From positions 118,904 to 182,903 of the forward strand of contig NZ_BOMI01000146.1 in NCBI RefSeq assembly GCF_016862115.1: a stretch of DNA of 64,000 nucleotides, read 5' to 3'. Shown one piece after another: positions 56,956 to 64,000 of the stretch. Within the stretch, counting starts at the first letter, position 1; the number at the start of each line of letters is the position of its first letter. The translations under genes and the position numbers were made by a program. The notes beneath the pieces are model-generated. The model searched no databases and was not told the origin of the DNA. It saw only the letters and a list, made by a program, of their open reading frames with translations. This DNA comes from Paractinoplanes deccanensis (GTDB lineage: Bacteria > Actinomycetota > Actinomycetes > Mycobacteriales > Micromonosporaceae).

Positions 56956-58056
56956 TCAAGCCGGCTCATCCAACCGCAACCGATACCCCCGCTTGATCAC
57001 GGTCTCGATGTGCCGCCCCGACCCCAGCGCCGTCCGCAACCGAGCCACCGCCACATCCACCGCGTGCCCGTCGTTGCCCCGCGGCAGCGCCGCGATCAGC
57101 TGCTCCTTCGACACCACCACCCCCGGCCGCTCCGCCAGCGCCGTCAGGATCGCCATCGCCGCCGGTGCCAGCGTGTGCGGCACGTCGTCGATGAGCACCG
57201 CGTGCCCACGCAGCTCCAGCGTCGACCCCGCCACGTTCAGCTTCACCGACCGCCTCGGCAGCTCGTCCGTCACCGTCTTGATCAGCGCGCCGAGCCGGTA
57301 CCGCTCCGGCATCACCACCGGCACGCCCAGCTCCAGCAGCGGCGCCGCCGTCACCGGCCCCACGCACGCCGCCAGGGTCCCCGACGCGAACTGATCGAGC
57401 ACCGCCTCGCGCGACTCCCCCGCCAGGTGCAGGAACGACTTCACCGCCGGCGCGCTGGTGAACGTCACCGCGTCGATCTGCCCGGCCGTGATCTGCTCGA
57501 CGAGCCGGCGCACCGGGGTGACGTCCGTCGGCGGGACCCAGCGGTAGACCGGCACTTCCACCACGGCCGCGCCCGCCGCCCGCAGCGCCGCCACGAACTC
57601 GGTCTGCGGCTCGCCGTGCTCCTGCACCACGACGCGCAGGCCGGCGATGCCCTCGGCGAGCAGCCGTTCCAGGATCTCCTCGGACGCCTCGGTCTTGGCC
57701 GCCCACTCCTCGGTGAGCCCGGCCGCGCGCACGGCACCGCAGGGCTTGGGTCCCCGGGCCACGATCCGGGCGCTGCCCAGCACCTCGCGCAGCTGCTCGG
57801 CCAGGCCCCAGCCCTCGGCCGCCTCCAGCCAGCCGCGGAAGCCGAACCCGGTGGTCGCGATGACCAGGTCGGGGGCGAGCCCGATGCAGGCGGCGGTGGC
57901 CGCGTGCAGGGCCTCGTCGTCGATCAGGGGCACGATGCTGATCGCCGAGGCGGTGACCACGCGGGCACCGCGCCGCTGCAGCAACGCGGTCATCTCGTCA
58001 CGTCGCCGCTCCGCGGTGACCGCGACGGTGAACCCCGTCAGCGCACCTTCGCTCAT
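56956..58056 (-). CDS. nnaR: NnaR-like uroporphyrinogen-III synthase fused to a DNA-binding domain
   Basis: The 366-residue protein has a HemD-type two-lobed domain (about 8-260, with VTAERRRDEMTALLQRRGA and DAVTFTSAPAVKSFL) joined to an OmpR/PhoB-type winged helix (about 275-366, VVVSKEQLIAALP … VDVAVARLRTALG … IKRGYRLRLD). This domain order is that of NnaR of streptomycetes, a co-activator of nitrate assimilation genes with GlnR. The gene heads the nitrate cluster, which supports that role. A GGGGGCGGG run precedes ATG 58056. HemD activity, if kept, would link tetrapyrrole supply to regulation. Confidence 0.88.
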   Translation of the reverse strand: MSEGALTGFTVAVTAERRRDEMTALLQRRGARVVTASAISIVPLIDDEALHAATAACIGLAPDLVIATTGFGFRGWLEAAEGWGLAEQLREVLGSARIVARGPKPCGAVRAAGLTEEWAAKTEASEEILERLLAEGIAGLRVVVQEHGEPQTEFVAALRAAGAAVVEVPVYRWVPPTDVTPVRRLVEQITAGQIDAVTFTSAPAVKSFLHLAGESREAVLDQFASGTLAACVGPVTAAPLLELGVPVVMPERYRLGALIKTVTDELPRRSVKLNVAGSTLELRGHAVLIDDVPHTLAPAAMAILTALAERPGVVVSKEQLIAALPRGNDGHAVDVAVARLRTALGSGRHIETVIKRGYRLRLDEPA

Positions 58057-58174
58057 CCCGCCCCCAAGAAGTTGTTCACGCCAGCGTGTCCACGATCGGT
58101 TACCGCGACGTCGAAGATTTGTTTCGGGGGCGCTAACGCGCAATCACTTCACCGAACGGGGGACGGCAAGATCG

Positions 58175-58357
58175 TCACTCGGCGTCTTCGACGATCTTGC
58201 GGACGGTGGCGAGCAGGCGGAACACCTCGATCCGCCCGTCGAGGAAACCCATCCGGTAGTCGGCGCCGGTCTCGGGGTGCTGGGCGCGGGTGTGGTCGCG
58301 GCGCGCGGCCATGCCGTCCGCGCGCCCCGTCTGATAGGCCAGGAGCGCGTCGTCCAT
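58175..58357 (-). CDS. Small GRADG-motif protein, copy 2 (60 aa)
   Basis: The sequence MDDALLAYQTGRADGMAARR … YRMGFLDGRIEVFRLLATVRKIVED is the same pattern as the gene just upstream: a short helix, GRADG, a charged linker, G(F/L)xDG and a C-terminal helix. It overlaps the upstream stop by one base (TGATG), so the pair is translated together. It is probably a tandem duplicate. The function is unknown. Confidence 0.7.
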   Translation of the reverse strand: MDDALLAYQTGRADGMAARRDHTRAQHPETGADYRMGFLDGRIEVFRLLATVRKIVEDAE

Positions 58358-58548
58358 CACCGGTTCTTGCCGTCGAGCGCGCGGCGGATGGCGGCGAGCA
58401 GGTTCTCCTCGAACGCCGAGACCTGCCCGTCGACGAGGCCGACCAGGTAGTCGGGGTTGTCGGCGAGCGTCTCGTCCTTGCCCCGCCCGGCGAGGCCGTC
58501 GGCCCGGCCGCTCTCGTAGTCGCGCAGGGCGCTGTCCGCGCTGTCCAT
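58357..58548 (-). CDS. Small GRADG-motif protein, copy 1 (63 aa)
   Basis: The sequence MDSADSALRDYESGRADGLA … YLVGLVDGQVSAFEENLLAAIRRAL contains the same GRADG and GxxDG turns as copy 2. GGGAGG lies just before ATG 58548, and this start is preferred over an upstream ATG at 58608. The two paralogues may form a heterodimer. No known domain is recognised. Both lie between the nnaR-like regulator and the diiron oxygenase gene. Confidence 0.7.
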   Translation of the reverse strand: MDSADSALRDYESGRADGLAGRGKDETLADNPDYLVGLVDGQVSAFEENLLAAIRRALDGKNR

Positions 58549-58708
58549 GCTTCCTCCCGAACGCTTGTTGCCGCGCTCGAGCGCAGACACCGCGAGCAAA
58601 TCTCCCACGCGTCCGCCGCATCGCCAACGGGCCGAATCGGCCGGGCCGAAATCCTAAAGTCCCAGGTCAAGGGCCAGTTCAGATGAATTACTCCGCGCTC
58701 TCGCGAGG

Positions 58709-59596
58709 TCACGCAGCGGCAGGGAGCAGCCCCGATCGGCGCCACAGCACGCGGCCCGGGCCATCGATCAGATCAAGATCCTTGAGGTACGCCACCACGC
58801 GCTCGCCGGACCAGCGGATCGTCTCCTGGAAGTGCGGGTTGGCCGCCGCGAGCCGCTTGCCCTCGGACGCGGAGAGCCCGATCGAGCGATACACCGCGGG
58901 GTGGATCAGGCGCGTGCCGCACAGGTACGCGGCGCGGCCGATCACGAGCTTGTCGAAGACGAGCCGCCCCTTGCCGGCCTCGCGCACCTGCCGGGCGAGC
59001 TCCTCGCGGGCGTACCGGACGTGGCGGGCCTCCTCGACGACGTGGATCCGCGACACCATCCGCACCAGCGGCTGCACCTGCTCGTCGGCCATCGCCTCGC
59101 GCTGGAGCGTGTCGAGGATCTCCTCGCAGATGAGGATGGCGGCGAACATGCGCGGGCCGGTGCCGGTGGCCGCGATCCACTTGCCGAGCGCCTGGTTGAC
59201 GCCCTCGGGCCGGTAGACCGGCGTCCCGAGCACGGAGATCATCTTGCCGAACATGACCGAGTGGCGGCACTCGTCGGCGATCTCGGTGAGCGCGTATTGC
59301 GCGTGCGCCGCGGTGGGGTCCTGCTTGTAGTAGCCGCGGATGAGCAGCTGCATGAGGATCGTCTCGAACCAGACGCCGAGCCCCGCGATGCTGGCCACCT
59401 CGTGGCGGGTGAGCGTGATCCGCTGCTCCTCGGTGAGCCGGTCCCAGGTCTCGGTGCCGTAGAGGCTGGACCGGTGCGGCGGCACGAAGTACTTGCCGGC
59501 AACGAACGGCGCCTCCCAGTCGATCTCCACTTCCGGGTCGTACGAGTGCTCCGCGGACGACCTCAGGAGCCGGGTGGCGGTGCGTTCGCGATCCAT
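58709..59596 (-). CDS. AurF-like diiron oxygenase (PF11583 type)
   Basis: The 295-residue, all-helical protein has carboxylate/His ligand motifs ALTEIADECRHSVMFG near residue 110, CEEILDTLQREAM near 160 and HVVEEARHVRYAREE near 185. These are the signature of the p-aminobenzoate N-oxygenase AurF family. Members oxidise aryl amines or act on unknown substrates in actinomycetes. ATG 59596 has GGGAGGACG upstream. It is divergent from a tetR-headed operon of lipid- or ketone-type enzymes and shares operator palindromes with it. Confidence 0.88.
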   Translation of the reverse strand: MDRERTATRLLRSSAEHSYDPEVEIDWEAPFVAGKYFVPPHRSSLYGTETWDRLTEEQRITLTRHEVASIAGLGVWFETILMQLLIRGYYKQDPTAAHAQYALTEIADECRHSVMFGKMISVLGTPVYRPEGVNQALGKWIAATGTGPRMFAAILICEEILDTLQREAMADEQVQPLVRMVSRIHVVEEARHVRYAREELARQVREAGKGRLVFDKLVIGRAAYLCGTRLIHPAVYRSIGLSASEGKRLAAANPHFQETIRWSGERVVAYLKDLDLIDGPGRVLWRRSGLLPAAA

Positions 59597-59629
59597 GTTC
59601 GTCCTCCCGCGACGTGTGAGGTACTTGAC

Positions 59630-59660
59630 GTTACCCCGGGTAACAGCTACTTGTAGTAGC
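59630..59660. promoter_or_regulatory. Two operator palindromes between aurF-like gene and tetR operon
   Basis: GTTACCC-C-GGGTAAC (59630-59644) and GCTACT-TGT-AGTAGC (59646-59660) are both perfect and lie one base apart. The second ends at the base before ATG 59661. A TTGACG -35-like element overlaps the left edge (59625-59630), so a bound TetR dimer would block the operon promoter and reach the divergent gene. Confidence 0.7.
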
Positions 59661-60344
59661 ATGAACGCGGAGGAGACGCCGGTCAATACGGATGGCCGGA
59701 AGGGCCGCTGGGCCGGCCATCGTGAGCAGCGGCGATCCGAGCTGACCGAGGCGGCCATCGAGGCGATCCGGCGGCACGGGCCCGAGGTCGGCATGGACGC
59801 GATCGCCGCGCACGCCGGCATCAGCAAGCCGGTGCTCTACCGCTACTTCGCCGACAAGTCGGAGCTCTGGCTCGCCGTCGGCCAGCGCGCGGCCGGCATG
59901 GTGCTCGACGCGATCGTGCCGGCGGTCGCCGCGGTCCGTGAGGAGCGGGCGGCGGTGGGCGCGGCGATCGACGCGTACCTCGGGCACATCGCCGCCGACA
60001 CCAACCTGTACCAGTTCGTCGTGCACCAGCCCGAGATAGCGCGGGGGCGCGACGTGGTCGCCGACGTGGTGGACACGGTCGCCAGCGGGCTCGCGCGCAT
60101 CCTCGGCGACCGGCTGCGGGCCCGGGGGCTCGACTCCGGCGCGGCGCTGCCCTGGGCGTACGGCGTGGTGGGTTATGTGCAGTCCGTCGGTGACTGGTGG
60201 CTGCGCCAGCAGCAGCCGATCAGCCGCGAGGCGCTCGGCGACTACCTGACGACGTTCCTCTGGGTCGGCATCGCCGGCTTGCAGCAGGCCGCGGACGTGC
60301 CGGGCGGGCTCGCCGCGTACCGGGAGGAGACCAGCCTTGATTGA
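59661..60344 (+). CDS. TetR-family regulator heading the oxygenase operon
   Basis: The 227-residue protein has an HTH at about 24-70 (RRSELTEAAIEAIRRHGPEVGMDAIAAHAGISKPVLYRYFADKSEL) and a helical ligand domain. ATG 59661 directly follows the operator and has no ribosome site, so the message may be leaderless. The stop overlaps the TTG start of the DUF4873 gene by 8 bases. It likely represses the operon and the divergent aurF-like gene; the ligand may be a substrate of the oxygenases. Confidence 0.9.
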   Translation: MNAEETPVNTDGRKGRWAGHREQRRSELTEAAIEAIRRHGPEVGMDAIAAHAGISKPVLYRYFADKSELWLAVGQRAAGMVLDAIVPAVAAVREERAAVGAAIDAYLGHIAADTNLYQFVVHQPEIARGRDVVADVVDTVASGLARILGDRLRARGLDSGAALPWAYGVVGYVQSVGDWWLRQQQPISREALGDYLTTFLWVGIAGLQQAADVPGGLAAYREETSLD

Positions 60345-60651
60345 CTATCCGATCCCCGAGGAGGAATACCGCGGCCCGGCCACGCTGCGCGTCGGCGAAC
60401 AGGGGCATCCGGTGGAGATCCGGCTGTCGGCGCGGTTCGAGCCGGTCGAGGGCAGGTTCCGCTGGGCGGGGCGCACCACGCCCGACGAGGCCCTGCGTGA
60501 GCGGGTCGGCGGCGGGCTGCGCGAGGCGCAGCTGTCGCTGCCGGGAGCACCCCCCATTGCCGTACGCCTGAGCGAGCCCGATCCGTGGGGCGGCGTCCGC
60601 CTGTCCGGCACGGGCACCCCGCCGTGGTTCTTCCAGGAGGCTCCTCAGTGA
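60337..60651 (+). CDS. DUF4873 protein
   Basis: The 104-residue protein starts with TTG 60337, which has GGGAGGAG about 8 bases upstream. It is a beta-rich small domain (ATLRVGEQGHPVEIRLSARFEPVEGRFRWAGRT … PWGGVRLSGTGTPPWFF). DUF4873 often accompanies, or is fused to, flavin-containing monooxygenases, as here. It may help bind the substrate or the oxygenase. The stop overlaps the next GTG as GTGA. Confidence 0.82.
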   Translation: MIDYPIPEEEYRGPATLRVGEQGHPVEIRLSARFEPVEGRFRWAGRTTPDEALRERVGGGLREAQLSLPGAPPIAVRLSEPDPWGGVRLSGTGTPPWFFQEAPQ

Positions 60652-62246
60652 CCCACTTCGACGTCATCATCATCGGCGCGGGGCTCTCCGGGGTCGGGGC
60701 GGCCTGGCGGCTGCAGGAGTCCGGCCTCGGCAAGACGTACGCGATCCTGGAGGCCCGCGACGCCATCGGCGGCACGTGGGACCTGTTCCGCTATCCCGGG
60801 GTGCGGTCCGACTCGGACATGTTCACGCTGAGCTACCCGTTCCGGCCGTGGAACGACGCGCAGTCGCTCGCCTCCGGCGACCGGATCCGCGACTACATCC
60901 AGGCGATCGCCGACGAGGGCGGCATCACCCGGCACATCCGCTTCGGCGCCAAGGTGGTGGCCGCCGACTGGTCCTCCGGCGACGCCCGCTGGACCCTGAC
61001 GCTCGCCGACGGGTCGTCGCTGACCTGCTCATTCGTGTATGCCTGCGCGGGCTACTACAATTACGACAGCGGTTATCAGCCGGACTTCCCCGGGCTCGAC
61101 GAGTTCGAGGGGCAGCTGGTCCACCCGCAGTTCTGGCCGGAGGGCCTCGACTACCGCGGCAAGCGGGTGGTCGTGATCGGCAGCGGTGCGACGGCGGTGA
61201 CGCTGGTGCCGGCGATGGCCCGCGACGCCGCGCACGTGACGATGCTCCAGCGCTCCCCCACCTATCTGACCTCGCTGCCGTCCCAGGACGTCGTCGCGCG
61301 CACGCTGCTGTCGGTGCTGCCACCGAAGGCCGCCGGCCGGGTCGCGCGCGCCAAGAACATCCTGGTCACCCAGGGCTTCTACCAGCTGGCGCGGCGGCAG
61401 CCCCAGCGCGTGCGCAAGCTGCTGCGGGCGATGGCGGTCCGCGGTCTCGACGGCGATCAGGCGTACGTGGACGAGCACTTCAAGCCCGCCTACGACCCGT
61501 GGGACCAGCGCCTGTGCGTGATCCCGGAGGGCGACCTCTACGCGGAGATCCGGGCCGGCCGCGCGTCCGTGGTGACCGACCACATCGACGCTTTCGTGCC
61601 GTCGGGCATCCGCCTCAAGTCCGGCGACGTGCTCGAGGCGGACATCGTCGTGTCGGCCACCGGGCTGTCGCTGCTGCCGATCGGCGGCGTCCGGGTGAGC
61701 GTCGACGGCACCGCGGTGGAGCTCGGCAAGCGGGGCGCGTACCGCGGGCTCATGCTCAGCGGCGTACCCAACCTGGCCTATTGCATCGGCTATGTGAACG
61801 CCTCGTGGACGCTGCGCGCGGACCTGTCGCACCGCTACGTGATGAAGTTGCTGCGCCACATGGACCGGCACGGCCTCGCGGTCGCCACGCCGGCCGCCCC
61901 CGGCGGTTCCGGCCGTCCACTCCTCGACCTCTCCTCCGGGTACGTGCAGCGCGCGCTCGACGACTTCCCGCGCCAGGGCGACCGCGCCCCGTGGATCGTC
62001 CGCCAGAACTACCTGCGCGACGTCCTCACCACCCCCCGGGCCGACGTCACCCGGGACATGCACTTCCGCCGCGCCGTGCCGTCCCATCGCGCTCTCACGC
62101 CGGCCCGCTCCGGGGCCGCGCCCACCGCCGGTCCCGCCTCCACCTCGCCGGCGCCCGTTTCCCTCGCGCCCGCCACCTCCAACCCGCAGGCGCCCCCTTC
62201 CCTCGCGCCCGCTCCCGCCGCCCCCAAGGAGGACCCCGCTCCATGA
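60648..62246 (+). CDS. Baeyer-Villiger-type flavin monooxygenase
   Basis: The 532-residue protein has FAD motif IIGAGLSGVGAAW, a BVMO loop GTWDLFRYPGVRSDSDMFT, the full BVMO fingerprint FEGQLVHPQFW (FxGxxxHxxxW) near residue 155 and NADP motif VIGSGATAVTLVP. The fingerprint marks it as a type I Baeyer-Villiger monooxygenase, converting ketones to esters or lactones with NADPH and O2. The last 45 residues are Ala/Pro/Ser-rich and disordered. The stop overlaps the SDR start as ATGA. Confidence 0.92.
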   Translation: MTHFDVIIIGAGLSGVGAAWRLQESGLGKTYAILEARDAIGGTWDLFRYPGVRSDSDMFTLSYPFRPWNDAQSLASGDRIRDYIQAIADEGGITRHIRFGAKVVAADWSSGDARWTLTLADGSSLTCSFVYACAGYYNYDSGYQPDFPGLDEFEGQLVHPQFWPEGLDYRGKRVVVIGSGATAVTLVPAMARDAAHVTMLQRSPTYLTSLPSQDVVARTLLSVLPPKAAGRVARAKNILVTQGFYQLARRQPQRVRKLLRAMAVRGLDGDQAYVDEHFKPAYDPWDQRLCVIPEGDLYAEIRAGRASVVTDHIDAFVPSGIRLKSGDVLEADIVVSATGLSLLPIGGVRVSVDGTAVELGKRGAYRGLMLSGVPNLAYCIGYVNASWTLRADLSHRYVMKLLRHMDRHGLAVATPAAPGGSGRPLLDLSSGYVQRALDDFPRQGDRAPWIVRQNYLRDVLTTPRADVTRDMHFRRAVPSHRALTPARSGAAPTAGPASTSPAPVSLAPATSNPQAPPSLAPAPAAPKEDPAP

Positions 62247-63100
62247 CTCGACTCGGATATTTCCGATTTGCCGGACGCACGGCGGTGCTCACCGGCGCGG
62301 CCAGCGGCATCGGGGAGCAGCTCGCCTATCAGCTCGGCGAGCTCGGCAGCCACCTCGTGCTGGTCGATCGCGACGAGCCGCGGCTCAAGCTGGTCGCCGA
62401 CCGCGTCCGCACGTCGCACCCGGGGATCACCGTCGAGACGATCGTCGCCGACCTGGCCGACCGTTCCCAGGTCGAGGGCGTCGCCACCCGGATCCTCGCC
62501 GAGCACCCCGCGATCGGCCTGCTGATCAACAACGCGGGCATCGCGCTGGGCGGCCGCTTCGACCAGGTCACGGTCGAGGAGTTCGAGACCGTGATGAACG
62601 TGAACTTCCGCGCGCCGATGCTGCTCACCCACGCGCTGCTGCCCGCGCTCACCGCCGAGCCCGGCAGCCACCTGGTCAACCTCTCCAGCCTGTTCGGCCT
62701 CATCGCCCCGGCGGGCCAGAGCGCGTACGCGGCGAGCAAGTTCGCGCTGCGCGGCCTCAGCCAGGCCCTGCACACCGAGCTCGCCGAGAACGGGGTCGGC
62801 GTGACGACCGTGCACCCGGGCGGCATCCGCACGCGCATCGCCGAGAGCGCGATCGTCGGCAGCAACGTGCCCGAGGCCGACATCGAGCCGCACAAGAGGC
62901 TGTTCGCCGCCCTGCTGACTTATCCCCCCGAGAAGGCCGCCCGGCAGATCCTCGTCGCCGTCGCCAAGCGCAAGCCGCGCCTGCTCATCGCGCTCAGCGC
63001 CAAGGCGCCGGACGTGCTGGCCCGGCTCTTCCCGGTCGGGCACGCCCGGGTCATGCAGTTCCTGACCACGTCCTCGGTCAAGCTGGGAGCCCGCCGGTGA
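62243..63100 (+). CDS. Short-chain dehydrogenase/reductase
   Basis: The 285-residue SDR has TGAASGIGEQ, NNAGIALG, catalytic Ser in VNLSSLFG and YAASKFAL. The C-terminal extension of about 50 residues (KRLFAALLTYPPEKAARQILVAVAKRKPR) is like membrane-associated SDRs that act on lipids. It may make the ketone used by the monooxygenase. It has ATGA and GTGA overlaps on both sides. Confidence 0.92.
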   Translation: MTRLGYFRFAGRTAVLTGAASGIGEQLAYQLGELGSHLVLVDRDEPRLKLVADRVRTSHPGITVETIVADLADRSQVEGVATRILAEHPAIGLLINNAGIALGGRFDQVTVEEFETVMNVNFRAPMLLTHALLPALTAEPGSHLVNLSSLFGLIAPAGQSAYAASKFALRGLSQALHTELAENGVGVTTVHPGGIRTRIAESAIVGSNVPEADIEPHKRLFAALLTYPPEKAARQILVAVAKRKPRLLIALSAKAPDVLARLFPVGHARVMQFLTTSSVKLGARR

Positions 63101-63960
63101 ACTACGTCGAGGTGAACGGCGCGCGCATCCGTTACCACGCGAGCGGGCCCGTCGACGGGCCGCCGGTGGTGCTGCTGCACGGCATCGGGCGCAGCCTGGA
63201 GGACTGGGAGCCGCAGCACGGCCGCCTCGACGGCGAGCACCGGCTGATCAGCCTCGACATGCCCGGGTTCGGCCTGTCCCAGCGGATGCCCGCCCCCACC
63301 ACGCTGGCCGGGCTCGCGGACGGGGTGTGGGCCACGCTCGACGCCCTGGGCGTCGCTCAGCCCGTACACCTGATGGGAAACTCTCTCGGCGGCGCGGTCG
63401 CCATGCAGATGCTGGTCGACGACCCCGCCCGGGTCACCACACTGACGCTGGTCAACAGCGCCGGCTTCGGCAAGGAGGTGACCTTCGCGCTGCGCATGCT
63501 GGCCATCCCGTTCCTGGGCCGCCCGCTGCTGGGCCGCATCGACCCGCGCGTGGCCAGGCGCGTCGAGCGCTCGCTGTTCGCCGACCGCGCCCTGGTCACC
63601 CCCGAGCGCGTCGCGATGGCCGTCAAGATCGGCAAGCAGCCCGACTTCGCCGCCGTCTACCTGGAGATCGCCCGCGCCCTCGGCGGCTTCCGCGGCATCG
63701 CCCCGCGCTGGCGCGCCGAGCTGCTCAACCGCGTCGCCCGCAACCCGAAGCCCACCCTGATCGTCTGGGGCGAGCGCGACCTGATCCTGCCCGCCGTGCA
63801 CCTGACCGCCGCCCGCTCGGCCCTGCCGCACGCGCAGTCGCACCTGTTCGCGGACACCGGCCACATGCCCCAGCTGGAACGCCCCGACGACTTCGCCCGC
63901 CTCGTCCGGCCGCTGCTCGCGCTGACGGCCGACCCACCCCGCACCCACTCATCCCTGTGA
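63097..63960 (+). CDS. Alpha/beta hydrolase
   Basis: The 287-residue protein has oxyanion motif VVLLHGIGRS, nucleophile GNSLGGA (Ser near 94), acid residue in WGERDLILP and His in ADTGHMPQLERP. In this operon it may cleave the ester or lactone formed by the Baeyer-Villiger enzyme. GTG 63097 overlaps the SDR stop as GTGA. It is the last gene before a terminator. Confidence 0.92.
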   Translation: MNYVEVNGARIRYHASGPVDGPPVVLLHGIGRSLEDWEPQHGRLDGEHRLISLDMPGFGLSQRMPAPTTLAGLADGVWATLDALGVAQPVHLMGNSLGGAVAMQMLVDDPARVTTLTLVNSAGFGKEVTFALRMLAIPFLGRPLLGRIDPRVARRVERSLFADRALVTPERVAMAVKIGKQPDFAAVYLEIARALGGFRGIAPRWRAELLNRVARNPKPTLIVWGERDLILPAVHLTAARSALPHAQSHLFADTGHMPQLERPDDFARLVRPLLALTADPPRTHSSL

Positions 63961-63971
63961 GATCGCGGGCA

Positions 63972-63998
63972 GGTTCCGGACAGAGATCGTCCGGAACC
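63972..63998. terminator. Terminator hairpin at the end of the oxygenase operon
   Basis: GGTTCCGGAC and GTCCGGAACC form a perfect 10-bp stem with a 7-base loop, 12 bases after the stop codon of the last gene. The following bases lie outside the window. Confidence 0.8.
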
Positions 63999-64000
63999 GC

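Noticed and set aside
58099..58137. Possible GlnR box (GTTAC and GTTTC at 11-bp multiples) upstream of the nnaR-like gene
   Set aside because: Only two of the expected four half-sites fit and the spacing to CTAAC is one base off; too weak to annotate without a matrix scan.

Overview
The window looks like chromosome from a very high-GC, soil-type filamentous actinomycete. Codon use is strongly GC3-biased, GTG and TTG starts and apparently leaderless genes are frequent, and LAL/LuxR regulators, a DUF574 methyltransferase, a mycothiol-type DinB protein, UvrA-like proteins, an NnaR-like HemD-wHTH fusion and STAND/TPR proteins are present. Micromonosporaceae (Actinoplanes-like) is my best guess from overall style; it is not proven. 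I saw no rRNA, tRNA, CRISPR array, insertion sequence or prophage.

Region 1 (1-17 kb) reads like part of a stress/dormancy island. It holds a DUF4389 membrane protein, a CBS-BON protein, a GH65 phosphorylase followed by a Ser/Thr kinase, a DUF2202 protein facing an OmpR-type two-component pair, a small zinc-ribbon protein, a decayed aminomethyltransferase-like gene, an ABC-2 exporter, a TerC protein behind what looks like a yybP-ykoY (Mn2+) riboswitch, and an alpha/beta hydrolase behind a deletion scar of a sulfide:quinone oxidoreductase-like gene. Five DevR/DosR-like palindromes (near 2140, 8932, 13214, 14742 and 16945) lie upstream of genes here, which suggests shared hypoxia/dormancy control.

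Region 2 (17-30 kb) is regulatory and accessory: a membrane-anchored STAND-TPR ATPase convergent with a NarL-type regulator whose receiver lacks the phospho-acceptor, an orphan NarL-type histidine kinase, a truncated DUF4396 protein, a large LAL regulator, an ATP-dependent DNA ligase, a TraB-like protein and an MFS transporter.

Region 3 (29.7-45 kb) holds a stand-alone TIR-like (PF10137-type) candidate immune effector separated from a UvrA-like ATPase by a long palindrome, an epoxide hydrolase/TetR pair with three operator palindromes, a secreted GH13 alpha-amylase with a LacI-type operator in its promoter, a diguanylate cyclase, and a second membrane STAND-TPR protein translationally coupled to an MFS exporter.

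Region 4 (45-58 kb) carries an NhaA-DsbA fusion antiporter with a coupled 49-codon ORF, a methyltransferase, an arginase-family enzyme and a complete nitrate assimilation cluster on the minus strand: nnaR-like regulator, sirohydrochlorin chelatase, molybdopterin nitrate reductase, a small unknown protein, nirB, nirD and narK. The chelatase supplies siroheme to NirB. NarK imports nitrate, the molybdoenzyme makes nitrite and NirBD makes ammonium.

Region 5 (58-64 kb) has two tandem paralogous small proteins, an AurF-like diiron oxygenase divergent from a tightly overlapped operon (TetR, DUF4873, Baeyer-Villiger-type monooxygenase, SDR, alpha/beta hydrolase), and a terminator at the window edge.
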